Assembly: GCF_030068605.1 (NCBI RefSeq)
Contig: NZ_JASJOU010000008.1
Coordinates: 62,001-126,000 of the forward strand
Reading direction: 5' to 3'
Length of the DNA stretch: 64,000 nt
Source of the DNA: Xanthocytophaga agilis
GTDB taxonomy: Bacteria > Bacteroidota > Bacteroidia > Cytophagales > 172606-1
The notes under the pieces were generated by a model. It searched no databases, was not told where the DNA came from, and saw only the letters and a list, made by a program, of their open reading frames with translations. Below, in pieces: positions 1 to 8,872 of this stretch. Position 1 is the stretch's first letter, and each line of letters starts with the position of its first letter. Made by a program: the position numbers and the translations under genes.

Positions 1-133
1 AAGGATAAAAGATTGCACTGGGAATGGTTACAGACGTTCCTTCTATAGGAACCAAACTGATATTTCCATTATTAGCAACAGCGATACTTGAATTGGATGT
101 TCCAAAATCAATTCCACAGGATATATTTGTCAT
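1..133 (-). CDS. Hsp70-family (YegD-like) protein, N-terminal fragment
   Basis: This gene runs off the left edge; only the first 44 codons are present. They include IDFGTSNSSIAVA, the first phosphate-binding loop of the actin/Hsp70 ATPase fold. The short lead-in and the FGTSNS variant resemble YegD-type Hsp70 homologues more than DnaK, which normally has IDLGTTNS. The start is the first ATG of the open frame. It probably encodes a cytosolic ATPase or chaperone-like protein. The subclass is uncertain because the substrate-binding part lies outside the window. Confidence 0.75.
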   Translation of the reverse strand, partial: MTNISCGIDFGTSNSSIAVANNGNISLVPIEGTSVTIPSAIFYP

Positions 134-197
134 AGTAGGAGGTTTTAGCAATCTCAGAGAAAACATGTAGATCTGTGGAGTAGTATAAAGACGATGA

Positions 198-234
198 TAC
201 CACTATAAATATGAACTCCATATTTATAGTGGTA
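198..234. repeat. Perfect 16-bp stem hairpin upstream of the Hsp70-like gene
   Basis: TACCACTATAAATATG is followed by a 5-base loop and its exact reverse complement. It lies about 65 bp upstream of the Hsp70-like start and downstream of the next gene's stop. There is no U-tract on either side, so it could be a leader structure, an operator or a processed 3' end. The rest of the 134-451 gap holds only the promoter candidate listed next. Confidence 0.6.
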
Positions 235-354
235 CATGTATTTCAAACTATACCTAATCAAATCTTACCCTTATTTGCAGTAAGTTAACTCAGTAACTTA
301 TATTTCAGAGAAACTTGTTCAGTCGAATCCGCTATGCTTTGCAAAAAGGGGGGG

Positions 355-362
355 CAAAAATA
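355..362 (-). promoter_or_regulatory. Candidate -7 box (TATTTTTG) for the Hsp70-like gene
   Basis: On the minus strand this reads TATTTTTG, a match to the Bacteroidota -7 element TAnnTTTG. A run of seven C (G on the plus strand) follows directly, where the transcript would start. The leader would be about 215 nt and would include the hairpin at 198-234. No clear -33 element was found. Confidence 0.35.
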
Positions 363-451
363 AGAAATATAAATTTATTTTCCTGTATCCATGCCCTATT
401 TTCATTGAATGTGGAGAGAGTGTACACTGAAAAGTAGGCTCAAACTACTTT

Positions 452-934
452 TTACCAGAACATTTCCTGACTATCTATTTCACCTTCCACTAAGGGTACC
501 AACTGAAGTTGCTTCATTACATCGTATTGCTCTTTACTCATTAGCCCAATACAAGTCCAGTCGCTGACATGAAATTGAGAGAATCGCAACGAACAGGTTG
601 TACGTTCACAGAGAAACAGATTTAGCTTATCACACAATTGATCATCCGAATAGTGGGTATCCTCTTTTTCATAAATAAGTTCCTCTCCATCTATGAGCAG
701 ATAGATAAAAGGACCATCATAAGATAGAACCTGAAAATCAAGATCAGGCTTGCAGAAAGTCGAAAATTCGTGAAACACACTTACATAGCTTTCTGTATCG
801 TAGAAAGATTTATAATCCAGAAAACAATAAAACTCTCTTTTTAACAAGCACTTTGCCCAAGTCATATTCTTAAGACTGGTATCCTTAAAAGGCTCATACC
901 ATTCCTGTCCCTGAAAATCTTTTTCAAATAACAT
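452..934 (-). CDS. Hypothetical protein, 160 aa
   Basis: This is an acidic soluble protein rich in aromatic residues and cysteine (MLFEKDFQGQEWYEPFKDTS at the N-terminus). I recognise no domain, signal peptide or membrane segment. The start is the only reasonable ATG for the frame. Upstream lies a short gap and the terminator of the ABC-F gene, so it is probably transcribed alone. The long open frame and compositional bias support coding; the function is unknown. Confidence 0.7.
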   Translation of the reverse strand: MLFEKDFQGQEWYEPFKDTSLKNMTWAKCLLKREFYCFLDYKSFYDTESYVSVFHEFSTFCKPDLDFQVLSYDGPFIYLLIDGEELIYEKEDTHYSDDQLCDKLNLFLCERTTCSLRFSQFHVSDWTCIGLMSKEQYDVMKQLQLVPLVEGEIDSQEMFW

Positions 935-1054
935 AGTTGTGAAAAGTCCTGTTTATAAAATAACACTTTGAATCTATATAAACGAAATACGGAAAAGGTA
1001 AACGCACTGAATCAAATTACCATTTTATCAGCCGCTTAGGGTAATGACAAAATA

Positions 1055-1088
1055 AAACCCTCTGCCTTGTGATTAAGACAGAGGGTTT
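1055..1088 (-). terminator. Rho-independent-type terminator of the ABC-F gene
   Basis: AAACCCTCTG and CAGAGGGTTT form a perfect 10-bp stem around a 14-base loop. It lies 25 bp beyond the ABC-F stop codon, with a T-rich run on the minus-strand 3' side. Confidence 0.75.
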
Positions 1089-1112
1089 CTATATGTAGTA
1101 GAATACTACAGT

Positions 1113-2756
1113 TTATTTTACAGCTTTTCGCTCAATTTCACGTAAATTTTCCATTTTCTTATTTCTCAGGAAGCCATTAATATCTTCAAAGTGTTCCTTA
1201 ATACGTTTATTACCAAACTCAAATACTTTATCAGCCAAACCATCCAGGAAGTCACGGTCATGCGATACCAGAATCAATGTACCATCAAAAGCCTTGAGTG
1301 CATCTTTCAGAATATCTTTTGTTTTGATATCCAGGTGGTTGGTAGGTTCATCAAGGATCAAAAGGTTTACAGGCTGTAACAACAGCTTAATCATAGCCAA
1401 ACGCGTTCTTTCCCCTCCGGATAGTACCTTTACCTTCTTATCTATAGTTTCCCCACTGAACATAAAAGCTCCCAGAATATCTTTGATTTTTGTACGAATC
1501 TCTCCTACTGCAATCTGGTCAATAGTCTGAAAAACAGTTAGTTCACTATCCAGCTTGGAAGCCTGATCCTGTGCAAAGTATCCAATCATACTATTATGTC
1601 CTACCTGAAGTTTTCCTTCAAAATCAATTTCTCCCATGATTGCCTTCACCAGTGTAGATTTCCCTTCACCATTCCGACCTACAAATGCTACTTTCTGCCC
1701 ACGTTCGATAGTTACAGAAGCATCCGCAAATACCACATGATCTCCATAGCGCTTGGTTAATCCTTCTACCACAACAGGATAGTTACCTGAACGAGGGGCT
1801 GGAGGAAACTTCAGATTCAAATGTGAAGTATCCACTTCATCCACTTCAATGATCTCAATCTTTTCCAGCATCTTCACACGAGATTGTACCTGAAGTGTTT
1901 TGGAATAGGTTCCTTTGAACCGATCTATGAATTCCTGAATCTCAGCAATCTGCTTCTGCTGATCATCATATTGTTTTTGCTGCTGTTCGCGACGTTCTTT
2001 CCGCAACTGAAGATAATGAGAGTATGTCGCTTTGTAATCATATATGCGTCCCATAGTTACCTCTATGGTCCGGTTTGTGATATTGTCAACAAACGTTTTA
2101 TCGTGGGATATCACAATTACAGCTTTGGCATTATTTACCAGAAATTCCTCCAGCCACTGAATAGATTCAATATCCATGTGGTTAGTAGGCTCATCCAACA
2201 GAATCAGATCCGGTTTTTGCAACAAAATCTTAGCAAGCTCGATCCGCATACGCCACCCACCACTAAACTCATTGGTAGGACGGGTAAAATCACTACGTTG
2301 AAAGCCTAATCCCATCAACGTCTTTTCTACTTCTGCATCAAAATTGCTATCTTCTATCGAATAGTATTTCTCACTAAGTTCAGATACCTGTTCTATGATC
2401 TTGGCATATTCATCTGATTCATAATCCGTGCGTGTCTCCAATGCCAGATTCAACTCATCCATCTGCTTTTTCATTTCCAGTATTTTTCCGAAAGCTTTGG
2501 AGGCTTCTTCAAATACAGTACAATTGTCTTCTGTTAACAAATGTTGAGGCAGATAGGCAATTACGGCATCTTTGGGAGCAGATATTTTTCCGCGTGTGGG
2601 TTTATTTACACCAGCGATAATTTTCAATAAGGTTGATTTTCCTGCACCGTTTTTACCCATTAAGGCAATCCGGTCATTCTCATTAATATTAAAGGTAATG
2701 TTGCTAAAAAGAGCGGCACCGTTAAACTCTACTGTAATCGAATCAACTGAGATCAT
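1113..2756 (-). CDS. ABC-F family ATP-binding cassette protein
   Basis: This 547-aa protein has two ATP-binding cassettes and no membrane segment, which is the ABC-F architecture of ribosome-associated translation factors (EttA, Uup, YbiT) and antibiotic-protection proteins. The first cassette has GKNGAGKST, signature FSGGWRMR and LLDEPTNHMD. The second has GRNGEGKST, LSGGERTR and LILDEPTNHLD. Between them lies a charged, glutamine-rich linker (RKERREQQQKQYDDQQKQ) that would contact the ribosome. It appears monocistronic with its own terminator. The exact subfamily cannot be set by eye, and there is no sign that it is a resistance determinant. Confidence 0.93.
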   Translation of the reverse strand: MISVDSITVEFNGAALFSNITFNINENDRIALMGKNGAGKSTLLKIIAGVNKPTRGKISAPKDAVIAYLPQHLLTEDNCTVFEEASKAFGKILEMKKQMDELNLALETRTDYESDEYAKIIEQVSELSEKYYSIEDSNFDAEVEKTLMGLGFQRSDFTRPTNEFSGGWRMRIELAKILLQKPDLILLDEPTNHMDIESIQWLEEFLVNNAKAVIVISHDKTFVDNITNRTIEVTMGRIYDYKATYSHYLQLRKERREQQQKQYDDQQKQIAEIQEFIDRFKGTYSKTLQVQSRVKMLEKIEIIEVDEVDTSHLNLKFPPAPRSGNYPVVVEGLTKRYGDHVVFADASVTIERGQKVAFVGRNGEGKSTLVKAIMGEIDFEGKLQVGHNSMIGYFAQDQASKLDSELTVFQTIDQIAVGEIRTKIKDILGAFMFSGETIDKKVKVLSGGERTRLAMIKLLLQPVNLLILDEPTNHLDIKTKDILKDALKAFDGTLILVSHDRDFLDGLADKVFEFGNKRIKEHFEDINGFLRNKKMENLREIERKAVK

Positions 2757-2885
2757 GAGGATAAAGATTTTAAACTACAAATATAGAGTATATCCTTGGA
2801 AATATTCTATTATTGTTTTCAACACAACTGCCTATGTGATAAATTTCCTAAAACCGCATTTGTTTCACCTGACTATCAGGTACAT

Positions 2886-3824
2886 TCAATGTGAAACAGG
2901 CGTCTTATTGGAAACAGTACTGATCCAGACTCCGATCAAAACAAATACAGTTCCTGTAACTTGCCACAAAGAAACAGGCTCATGCAAAAAAACAACTGCA
3001 ATAACGGCTCCCATTACCGGGTCAAGATTGTTAAATATACCTACCTCAACCGCATTCAGGTATTTCATGGCATCATTATACCAGAAATAGCTTAATGCAG
3101 AAGCCAGCACTCCCAGATAGAGAATTTCAACCCAGCCTTGCCAGGAAATAACAGGTAATGGCTCATAGGATAATTCTACACCCATCAGAGGAATAAAACA
3201 TATCGTTCCTATAATAGTAGACCATGTAGTAAGATGTGTAGAATCCAGATGTGCTAATTTTTTGGAAATAATGGTGTAGATTACCCAGCATAATGCAGAT
3301 AGAATTACCAGGATATTTCCGACAATCACAGAAGACATCCCCCAAATGGAAGCCTGTAAAAAATCAGCAGTTTCTGGATTAGATACAAACCCTATACAAA
3401 TTACTCCAATAATGGAAATCACCACACCAACAAGTTGAATCGATTGCAGTCTCTCTTTCAAATAAAGAGCAGCCAATACTACCACACCCACAGGGATAAA
3501 TCCCTGGATCAAAGAACCCATGGCGGCAGAAGTATATCGTAATGCCAGATTAAAGAATGTATAATATAAGGTCACTCCCATAATACTCATACCTATTACT
3601 TTATACCAGACAGACCGATTCCAGCCAGGAGACATTGGAAGTGTTTTGTTTCGTTCTTTTACAAACAGAATGATTAGTAAGATAATAGATGCGAGAGCGA
3701 AACGCAGAAATGCAAAAAACACAGGTGGAATATGATAAATTCCTGCCTTAGTTACTGAAAATGAACCTGCCCAGACAAGCATTACCAAAGTAACCTTAAC
3801 AACAGCTTTACTATGTATAGACAT
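2886..3824 (-). CDS. EamA/DMT-family transporter
   Basis: This is an integral inner-membrane protein of about 312 aa with ten hydrophobic segments in two repeated halves, the drug/metabolite transporter (EamA) layout. The first segment starts at VTLVMLVWAGSFSVTKAGIY, a typical EamA helix 1 (WAGSF/WGSNF type), and the second half contains YFWYNDAMKYLNAVEVGIF. Such proteins usually export metabolites or amino acids; the substrate is unknown. I chose the ATG giving MSIHSKAVV because EamA proteins begin just before helix 1. An in-frame ATG at 3893 would add 23 hydrophobic residues and is less likely. Confidence 0.88.
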   Translation of the reverse strand: MSIHSKAVVKVTLVMLVWAGSFSVTKAGIYHIPPVFFAFLRFALASIILLIILFVKERNKTLPMSPGWNRSVWYKVIGMSIMGVTLYYTFFNLALRYTSAAMGSLIQGFIPVGVVVLAALYLKERLQSIQLVGVVISIIGVICIGFVSNPETADFLQASIWGMSSVIVGNILVILSALCWVIYTIISKKLAHLDSTHLTTWSTIIGTICFIPLMGVELSYEPLPVISWQGWVEILYLGVLASALSYFWYNDAMKYLNAVEVGIFNNLDPVMGAVIAVVFLHEPVSLWQVTGTVFVLIGVWISTVSNKTPVSH

Positions 3825-4136
3825 AAAAAGTAAGAATACAGGCACAAATATACCTGAAAGTTTTTCTATAGTTGTTACTAACCTAATAATCAACTACTAA
3901 CAAAATGTCTAGGCTTTTAGTATAAAAGTAAGATATCTCTTCCTGCTAAGTGCTATTTCATCCACCCAATTTGCAAGTATGGAGAGTCATTATTTAGTTC
4001 ATCGAATAAAGTCTTATGTCTACCGAAAAACGTTTCAGTTTGGTGGGATTTTAAAAGTAGGAATTCACGAAAAGGTTAACTTTAGATATAAGCTTCAACA
4101 ACTATCATGTAAGTTTTAAATCATTTTTGCACAACT

Positions 4137-4451
4137 ATGAAGTCTATACAACTTGACGCATTAAGCCAGTATTTCCCTCAATTACTTTCTAAATCTATTA
4201 ATGAGCTTTACCAAAGTTCTTTTGAGCCACAACAAATAGTGTTGTTCTTTGAAGGATGGGAGTTTTATGAACCTTACAATCGTTATATTGATGATACAGA
4301 GAGCCGCAATATTGTATGGTTTAATGAATCAACCTATTGCATTAACGGGACTGAGTTGAAATGGCCTGCAACCCTGAATGACTTTATCACTGATTGCCAT
4401 TCATTTAACGTAGATCTACGCTGGAATCCAGCTATTCAGGAAAGATTTTAG
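4137..4451 (+). CDS. Small hypothetical protein, 104 aa
   Basis: This is a soluble acidic protein starting MKSIQLDALSQYFPQLL, with a central WEFYEPYNRYIDD segment rich in aromatics. I recognise no domain. It stands alone between genes on the other strand and is followed by a strong terminator, which supports its being a real transcription unit. Confidence 0.65.
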   Translation: MKSIQLDALSQYFPQLLSKSINELYQSSFEPQQIVLFFEGWEFYEPYNRYIDDTESRNIVWFNESTYCINGTELKWPATLNDFITDCHSFNVDLRWNPAIQERF

Positions 4452-4508
4452 TGACCAATTTATATTTCTATAATAATAATATCCAACTTCCATAACTATC
4501 TATTAATC

Positions 4509-4531
4509 AAGCCTATTATTTTAATAGGCTT
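4509..4531 (+). terminator. Rho-independent terminator of the 104-aa gene
   Basis: AAGCCTATTA, a TTT loop and TAATAGGCTT form a perfect 10-bp stem followed by a run of T, about 58 bp after the stop codon. Confidence 0.85.
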
Positions 4532-4602
4532 TTTTTATGACAGTAGTTAATCTGAACTTCAACAAAACGAAACTGTAAAGTTTCAATATATCCAGACATT
4601 TG

Positions 4603-4662
4603 TTTACTCATGTATTCACCTATAGGCTATGAAGAGGTCTATAGGATGAATACATGAGTAAA
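4603..4662 (-). terminator. Long hairpin at the 3' end of the hydrolase gene
   Basis: TTTACTCATGTATTC pairs perfectly with GAATACATGAGTAAA. An inner CCTATAG/CCTATAG-complement stem extends it. It lies 6 bp beyond the hydrolase stop codon. It lacks a long U-tract, so it may act in 3'-end stabilisation as much as in termination. Confidence 0.6.
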
Positions 4663-4668
4663 TACAAT

Positions 4669-6087
4669 TTATTTCCCTGCTACTTTTTTTAACCAGTCTC
4701 CTATTGCAGTGAGTGCAGTCGGGTCGATTGTCTGCTCAATAGTACCATATTCGCCAGGAAATCCACTATCAGCTTTCTGAAACAAGTGATTGAGTCCTTC
4801 CAGCTTTTGTACCTGATACTTTTTGTTTCCTCCTTGCTTCAATGCAGTTTCAATACCTTTCAAATTGTTATCCGCCAGTACCTGAACATCTTTACTCCCG
4901 TTGATAGCCAATACAGGTATACGTACTTGTTTAAGAACAGGAATTGGATCAAAATGGATGAAGTATTTCATCCAGGGAGATTGAGCAAGTTCTACACTTT
5001 GTAAAAAGGCATCTTCCGTGATTTCCAACTGTTTTTTACGAGAATCACTTATGCCTGCCGCTTTGTCTTTTATGAGCTGAACAATACCTTCTTTACGTTT
5101 TTGTTTATCTGTACTATTGCTCTCAGCAAGTTTGTCGACGGCATCTGATAACTCCAGAATAGTTTTTATTTCGCTATCACTAGCACCCATTTTCTTATAA
5201 AAAGTAATTGCCTGGGTTCTGAGAATTTGTTCTCCGGTTATTCCGGGTCCAGCCATTAATACAATAAAAGCTACATCCGGACTTTTGGAAGCAACCATTG
5301 GTGCTATCATTCCTCCTTCACTATGCCCTATCAAGCCAATCTTCTGGGGATTTATTTCTTTTCTTGTTTTCAGATAAGCGATTCCGGCTTTGACATCTTC
5401 TGCAAAATCAGCACTTGTCGCAGTAGAAAAACTTCCTGTAGATTTCCCTACGCCCCGATCATCCACCCGAAGGACGGCAAATCCTTGTTTTGTCAGATAA
5501 TCCGCTAATACAAGGAATGGTTTATGGGCAAAAAGTGTCTCATCCCGATCCTGTGGCCCAGAACCTGAAATCAATATCACAACAGGAAAAGCAGTTCCTG
5601 TTTGGGGTAAAGTCAATGTTCCGGCAAGTTTAGTATGGGTAGATGGATTCTCGTAAACGACATCCTCTTCTTTATATGGAAAAGGACGTACAGGAAGCTG
5701 AGGTCTGTTTACAGTAATTCCCTTTTCGCTCTTCTGCATAACAAGTGGAAAACTGTGTCCATTCTGAGTGAATAGGCCTTGTATCAAAACACTGTCTTTA
5801 CGATACAACCCTTTATACACAGCCCCTAGCCGATTCATGATCAGAGTCAAACTATCGTTCTGAAATGTAACAATATCAATAGGGATATCTTTAGCACCCT
5901 GATCTGGACTATCCAATGTTGCCTTATATCCGTTGGCCTCTGTATGAATATGTGTTACCAATCGCAATTTAATGCCAGATACGGCTAATGTCCCTACCCA
6001 GGAACCTTCCACAGGTGAGATTTGCTGGGCCTTCACAGAAAGGCATAAGCAGACCAATAAGAAAAATCCAGGTATACATCTTTTCAT
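4669..6087 (-). CDS. Secreted alpha/beta hydrolase (serine aminopeptidase/esterase type)
   Basis: This 472-aa protein has a signal peptide (MKRCIPGFFLLVCLCLSVKA, then QQ). A beta-rich N-terminal region of about 110 residues precedes the hydrolase domain. The hydrolase has an oxyanion region SGSGPQDRDET, nucleophile elbow GHSEGGM, acid region INGSKDVQV and catalytic His region EGLNHLFQ. This matches the large Bacteroidota family annotated as alpha/beta hydrolase or S33-type peptidase. It is probably periplasmic; the substrate (ester or peptide) is unknown. Flanking genes are unrelated. Confidence 0.88.
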   Translation of the reverse strand: MKRCIPGFFLLVCLCLSVKAQQISPVEGSWVGTLAVSGIKLRLVTHIHTEANGYKATLDSPDQGAKDIPIDIVTFQNDSLTLIMNRLGAVYKGLYRKDSVLIQGLFTQNGHSFPLVMQKSEKGITVNRPQLPVRPFPYKEEDVVYENPSTHTKLAGTLTLPQTGTAFPVVILISGSGPQDRDETLFAHKPFLVLADYLTKQGFAVLRVDDRGVGKSTGSFSTATSADFAEDVKAGIAYLKTRKEINPQKIGLIGHSEGGMIAPMVASKSPDVAFIVLMAGPGITGEQILRTQAITFYKKMGASDSEIKTILELSDAVDKLAESNSTDKQKRKEGIVQLIKDKAAGISDSRKKQLEITEDAFLQSVELAQSPWMKYFIHFDPIPVLKQVRIPVLAINGSKDVQVLADNNLKGIETALKQGGNKKYQVQKLEGLNHLFQKADSGFPGEYGTIEQTIDPTALTAIGDWLKKVAGK

Positions 6088-6297
6088 ACTTGTCTTGTGT
6101 GGTTATTTACTGTTTGTAACACTTTCGGTAAGTAATCCAGTAAATTAGCAGAAGCTATATCAGTAAAACTATGGAATAGAACATTGTATCAAGTTATTTT
6201 TTTACGAAAGGCTATTTTGTTATACATACTTCAAGTAATCAAGTATAAATACATATTCTTTCCTATAGTTTACTACTCACTACCAACTCTAGCGATC

Positions 6298-6753
6298 ATG
6301 AACCTCACCTATCGCCTGGCATTAAAGTCAGATCTGATTACAATTGTACAAATGCTGTCTGATGACAAACTGGGAGCAGAAAGAGAAAACCTTCAGATTC
6401 CATTACCAGTATCTTATTTAAATGCATTTGAGGCAATTACCCGTGATCCCAATCAAGAGTTAACTATAGTAGAAAAGGCTGGAGAAATAGTGGCTACATT
6501 TCAGCTAACCTTCATCCCTTATCTAACTTATCAGGGAAGTCCCAGAGCCCAGATTGAGGCTGTACGGGTTAAATCTGAGTATAGAGGACAAGGAGTAGGA
6601 ACTGAAATATTTCAGTATGCTATCCAGCGAGCAAAAGACAAAGGAGCTCATTTGCTTCAGTTAACAACTGATAAAAAACGTCCAGAGGCCAAAAAGTTTT
6701 ATGAGTCGCTTGGCTTCGTTGACTCACATGAAGGAATGAAACTGCATTTTTAG
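6298..6753 (+). CDS. GNAT-family N-acetyltransferase
   Basis: This 151-aa protein has the GNAT fold signature: VRVKSEYRGQGVGTEIF carries the acetyl-CoA-binding R-x-x-G-x-G/A loop, followed by a C-terminal KKFYESLGF beta-strand motif. It would transfer an acetyl group from acetyl-CoA to an amine on a small molecule or protein. I chose the ATG giving MNLTYRLALKSD because GNAT strand 1 begins there; the frame extends 38 codons upstream in implausible sequence. A near copy of its last 10 codons and 3' flank recurs about 2.1 kb downstream. Confidence 0.9.
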   Translation: MNLTYRLALKSDLITIVQMLSDDKLGAERENLQIPLPVSYLNAFEAITRDPNQELTIVEKAGEIVATFQLTFIPYLTYQGSPRAQIEAVRVKSEYRGQGVGTEIFQYAIQRAKDKGAHLLQLTTDKKRPEAKKFYESLGFVDSHEGMKLHF

Positions 6754-6771
6754 TAAAGAATGCAACTCTAT
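6719..6771 (+). repeat. Direct repeat, copy 1: 3' end of the GNAT gene
   Basis: This 53-bp segment covers the last codons of the GNAT gene (Asp-Ser-His-Glu-Gly-Met-Lys-Leu-His-Phe-stop) and 3' flank. It is nearly identical to 8821-8872: the first 23 bases match exactly, with only a few mismatches and one gap after that. The two copies bracket the DUF1963 and SMI1/KNR4 genes. Confidence 0.85.
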
Positions 6772-6811
6772 TAATCAATCAACTGATTTATAATAATCAG
6801 TTGATTGATTA
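6772..6811. terminator. 17-bp stem hairpin between convergent genes
   Basis: TAATCAATCAACTGATT, a 6-base loop and the exact complement lie between the ends of the GNAT gene and the convergent DUF1963 gene. It probably terminates both transcripts. It begins directly where the direct repeat ends. Confidence 0.65.
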
Positions 6812-6830
6812 TCCAATCTATCTATCTGTA

Positions 6831-7649
6831 TTATGTACTTTGAATGTCATAAAATGCAGCACTAAAATTTCGGTTTTCCAGATCTTCTTTTGAGATACCA
6901 ATATACAAAATTGCCAGACTATTAAAAGGCGTTGCACCTTGGTAAAGAAGTACATGCGAATCGTTTAAAGTCTTCATCTCTGACTCATATTTCTCATTCC
7001 AGACTTTGTATTTTTCCGGATCACTGGGAGCACGGCCATGTAGCTTCCATATATTCTGACGAAAATGATAGAACCAGGGGTTGTACTGTGTTTGTTGTGG
7101 ATGCCCTAGCAAGTTGCTGCTATAGTCATCTGAGCCATCTATTTCTTGTATGGATCTGACTACCTTTTGTAGAGTATCAAAGTCTTCACCCAAATTTAAT
7201 TTCTCATATTCTGAAGATTTGTATCCAGGTAACGTATGCGATATCTCAAAGCTCATCCTTTTACCATCAGTCGACCTGTTTGACTGAATAGACTCTGGAA
7301 TGTAAATTAGCTTAAGATCCTCTTTTGCATCCGGATATGCACCATTTGATTGTAATCCTTTGAGAAATACATATAGCATTCCTTCCGTTGGTAATAGATT
7401 CTGACTATCAAAAGGAGCAATCTCGGCGAAATTGAGTTGAAACAGAAAGTTATCCTCTCTTCCTATATCTAATACCATATTGTCAGGTGTATCTGGAAAA
7501 CCTCTGAATTTAGACTGACCAAATTTGGGTTGACCTGCTTCACTTATTACAATAGTAGGTTTCAAGGCTTGGATGACGGATTGCTCTCCTGCCTTCCAGG
7601 AATAATGACGAATGCAATCAGTGGCTGCATCCAAAGGTACAGATGCCAT
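6831..7649 (-). CDS. DUF1963 (YwqG-like) protein
   Basis: This is a 272-aa soluble protein. It has the DUF1963/YwqG pattern: QLNFAEIAPFD and EGMLYVFL in the first half, a LLGHPQQTQ turn like the family's GYPDPVQ, and a C-terminal LAILYIGISKEDLENRNF where the family has a conserved F-x-I-x-x-x-D-L strand. The biochemical role of the family is unsettled. It often sits beside SMI1/KNR4 proteins and toxin-immunity genes, as here. It shares orientation with the SMI1/KNR4 gene 184 bp upstream, and both lie between the two direct-repeat copies, suggesting a cargo pair. Confidence 0.82.
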   Translation of the reverse strand: MASVPLDAATDCIRHYSWKAGEQSVIQALKPTIVISEAGQPKFGQSKFRGFPDTPDNMVLDIGREDNFLFQLNFAEIAPFDSQNLLPTEGMLYVFLKGLQSNGAYPDAKEDLKLIYIPESIQSNRSTDGKRMSFEISHTLPGYKSSEYEKLNLGEDFDTLQKVVRSIQEIDGSDDYSSNLLGHPQQTQYNPWFYHFRQNIWKLHGRAPSDPEKYKVWNEKYESEMKTLNDSHVLLYQGATPFNSLAILYIGISKEDLENRNFSAAFYDIQST

Positions 7650-7833
7650 AGCTAAGTAGTTATTCTGTCTGAGATAATTAACACAGGCAGAGAGTAAAAA
7701 ATAAAAATATGACGTCTAAATTCAGAAATTAGTACTTAACCCATACAAAAATATTCAATCAATATCTACACATGTTATATTATCTTTAATTTCCCACTAT
7801 ATACTAATAGTATAGGAATGAAATCCCGAAGTA

Positions 7834-8760
7834 TTATGAGAGATTAAAAGGCGCCAGCAATATTGAAGCAGTTACGCCTTTTTCCTTAAATTTTAGTAAT
7901 AGATTGTTGATTACCACTGTATCTTCTCTAGTATTATGTTCTGACATATCATTTTTTTGTGTAGGTATAATTTCTATCACAAAAGTATTGTCTGCATGAT
8001 TCTGAAACAGATAAGTTCCAGAACGATGCTGATTGGGACTTACTATAATGTGGAAGGATAAATTAGATGTAATCTCTAGCTCTCCACTAAACCATTTGTC
8101 AAAATTAAACCAGCCATACCGATCTGTCGTATGCTCCTGAAATTTCACACTCCATTGAACAGCCAATACATCAATAATCGCATCAATACTTAGTGAAGAT
8201 CTGATACCTATATAAAAGCTAGTAGATTCATATCCATAATAAACAAGTTCACTAACTAGCTTTTCAAATGATTCAACTCTTAGATACTCTTCAAAACCAT
8301 TCCCACGTTCCATATCAAAGAAACAAACTTCCGGCTCTGACCTCACTGTTTCTTCCTGCCAGCCATAGTCGAAACACATATATGAATGTCCATACATACT
8401 TGAAACAATAATCAGACGATCCATATGATTAATTTCTGTTTGTGCTAGTTCTTCAATTTCTTCTTCATCCATAAACTCACTTAATTCCTGAAGAACATTT
8501 ACTACTGAACCAACAAAAATCGGATCAAGTTTGGCATTGTTGTAGAATAATTCCTGTATACCATCTTCGAAAGGATAAGCACGTCTTCTGAGATGGCCGC
8601 CATTCTGAATCTTCATCAAATCTCTATACAATTCCGGAAAGCGAAATCCAATAGTGGATTCTATTTTAAGAATTTCCTCTTCTGTTCTTCCTCTGGTACG
8701 GTCTGTAAATCCCTTAGCTGGCTGAATCCAAAAATCATCTGTAAGCATTATCAAAAACAT
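7834..8760 (-). CDS. SMI1/KNR4 (SUKH) family protein
   Basis: This 308-aa soluble protein has the SMI1/KNR4 signature in residues 20-165: EEILKIESTIGFRFPELYRDLMKIQNGG (split here as family start and NGG turn) and a later RLIIVSSMYGHSYMCFDYG. SUKH domains are common immunity proteins against contact-dependent and polymorphic toxins and also occur in regulators. The remaining C-terminal half is unassigned. No toxin gene is visible next to it, so an orphan immunity role is an inference. Starting at the second Met (MLTDDFW, 8748) is equally possible. Confidence 0.82.
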   Translation of the reverse strand: MFLIMLTDDFWIQPAKGFTDRTRGRTEEEILKIESTIGFRFPELYRDLMKIQNGGHLRRRAYPFEDGIQELFYNNAKLDPIFVGSVVNVLQELSEFMDEEEIEELAQTEINHMDRLIIVSSMYGHSYMCFDYGWQEETVRSEPEVCFFDMERGNGFEEYLRVESFEKLVSELVYYGYESTSFYIGIRSSLSIDAIIDVLAVQWSVKFQEHTTDRYGWFNFDKWFSGELEITSNLSFHIIVSPNQHRSGTYLFQNHADNTFVIEIIPTQKNDMSEHNTREDTVVINNLLLKFKEKGVTASILLAPFNLS

Positions 8761-8820
8761 TTATGTGTACACAATACATTTTCAAACATAGATTTTTTTT
8801 GGAGATTTACAATTTCCTTA

Positions 8821-8872
8821 TTGACTCACATGAAGGAATGAAATTGCATCTATAGTAAATATGTAACTCTAT
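8821..8872 (+). repeat. Direct repeat, copy 2: remnant of the GNAT 3' end
   Basis: The sequence would encode Asp-Ser-His-Glu-Gly-Met-Lys-Leu-His-Leu-stop in the plus direction, as at the GNAT C-terminus, but there is no gene body upstream. It continues into the same 3' flank, with a few substitutions. Its right end overlaps the stop codon of the neighbouring 417-aa gene on the other strand. It is either a scar of tandem duplication or an attachment-site-like target duplication. Confidence 0.85.

Noticed and set aside
1191-2620. Several plus-strand frames over the ABC-F gene
   Set aside because: They are shadows of the conserved minus-strand cassettes.
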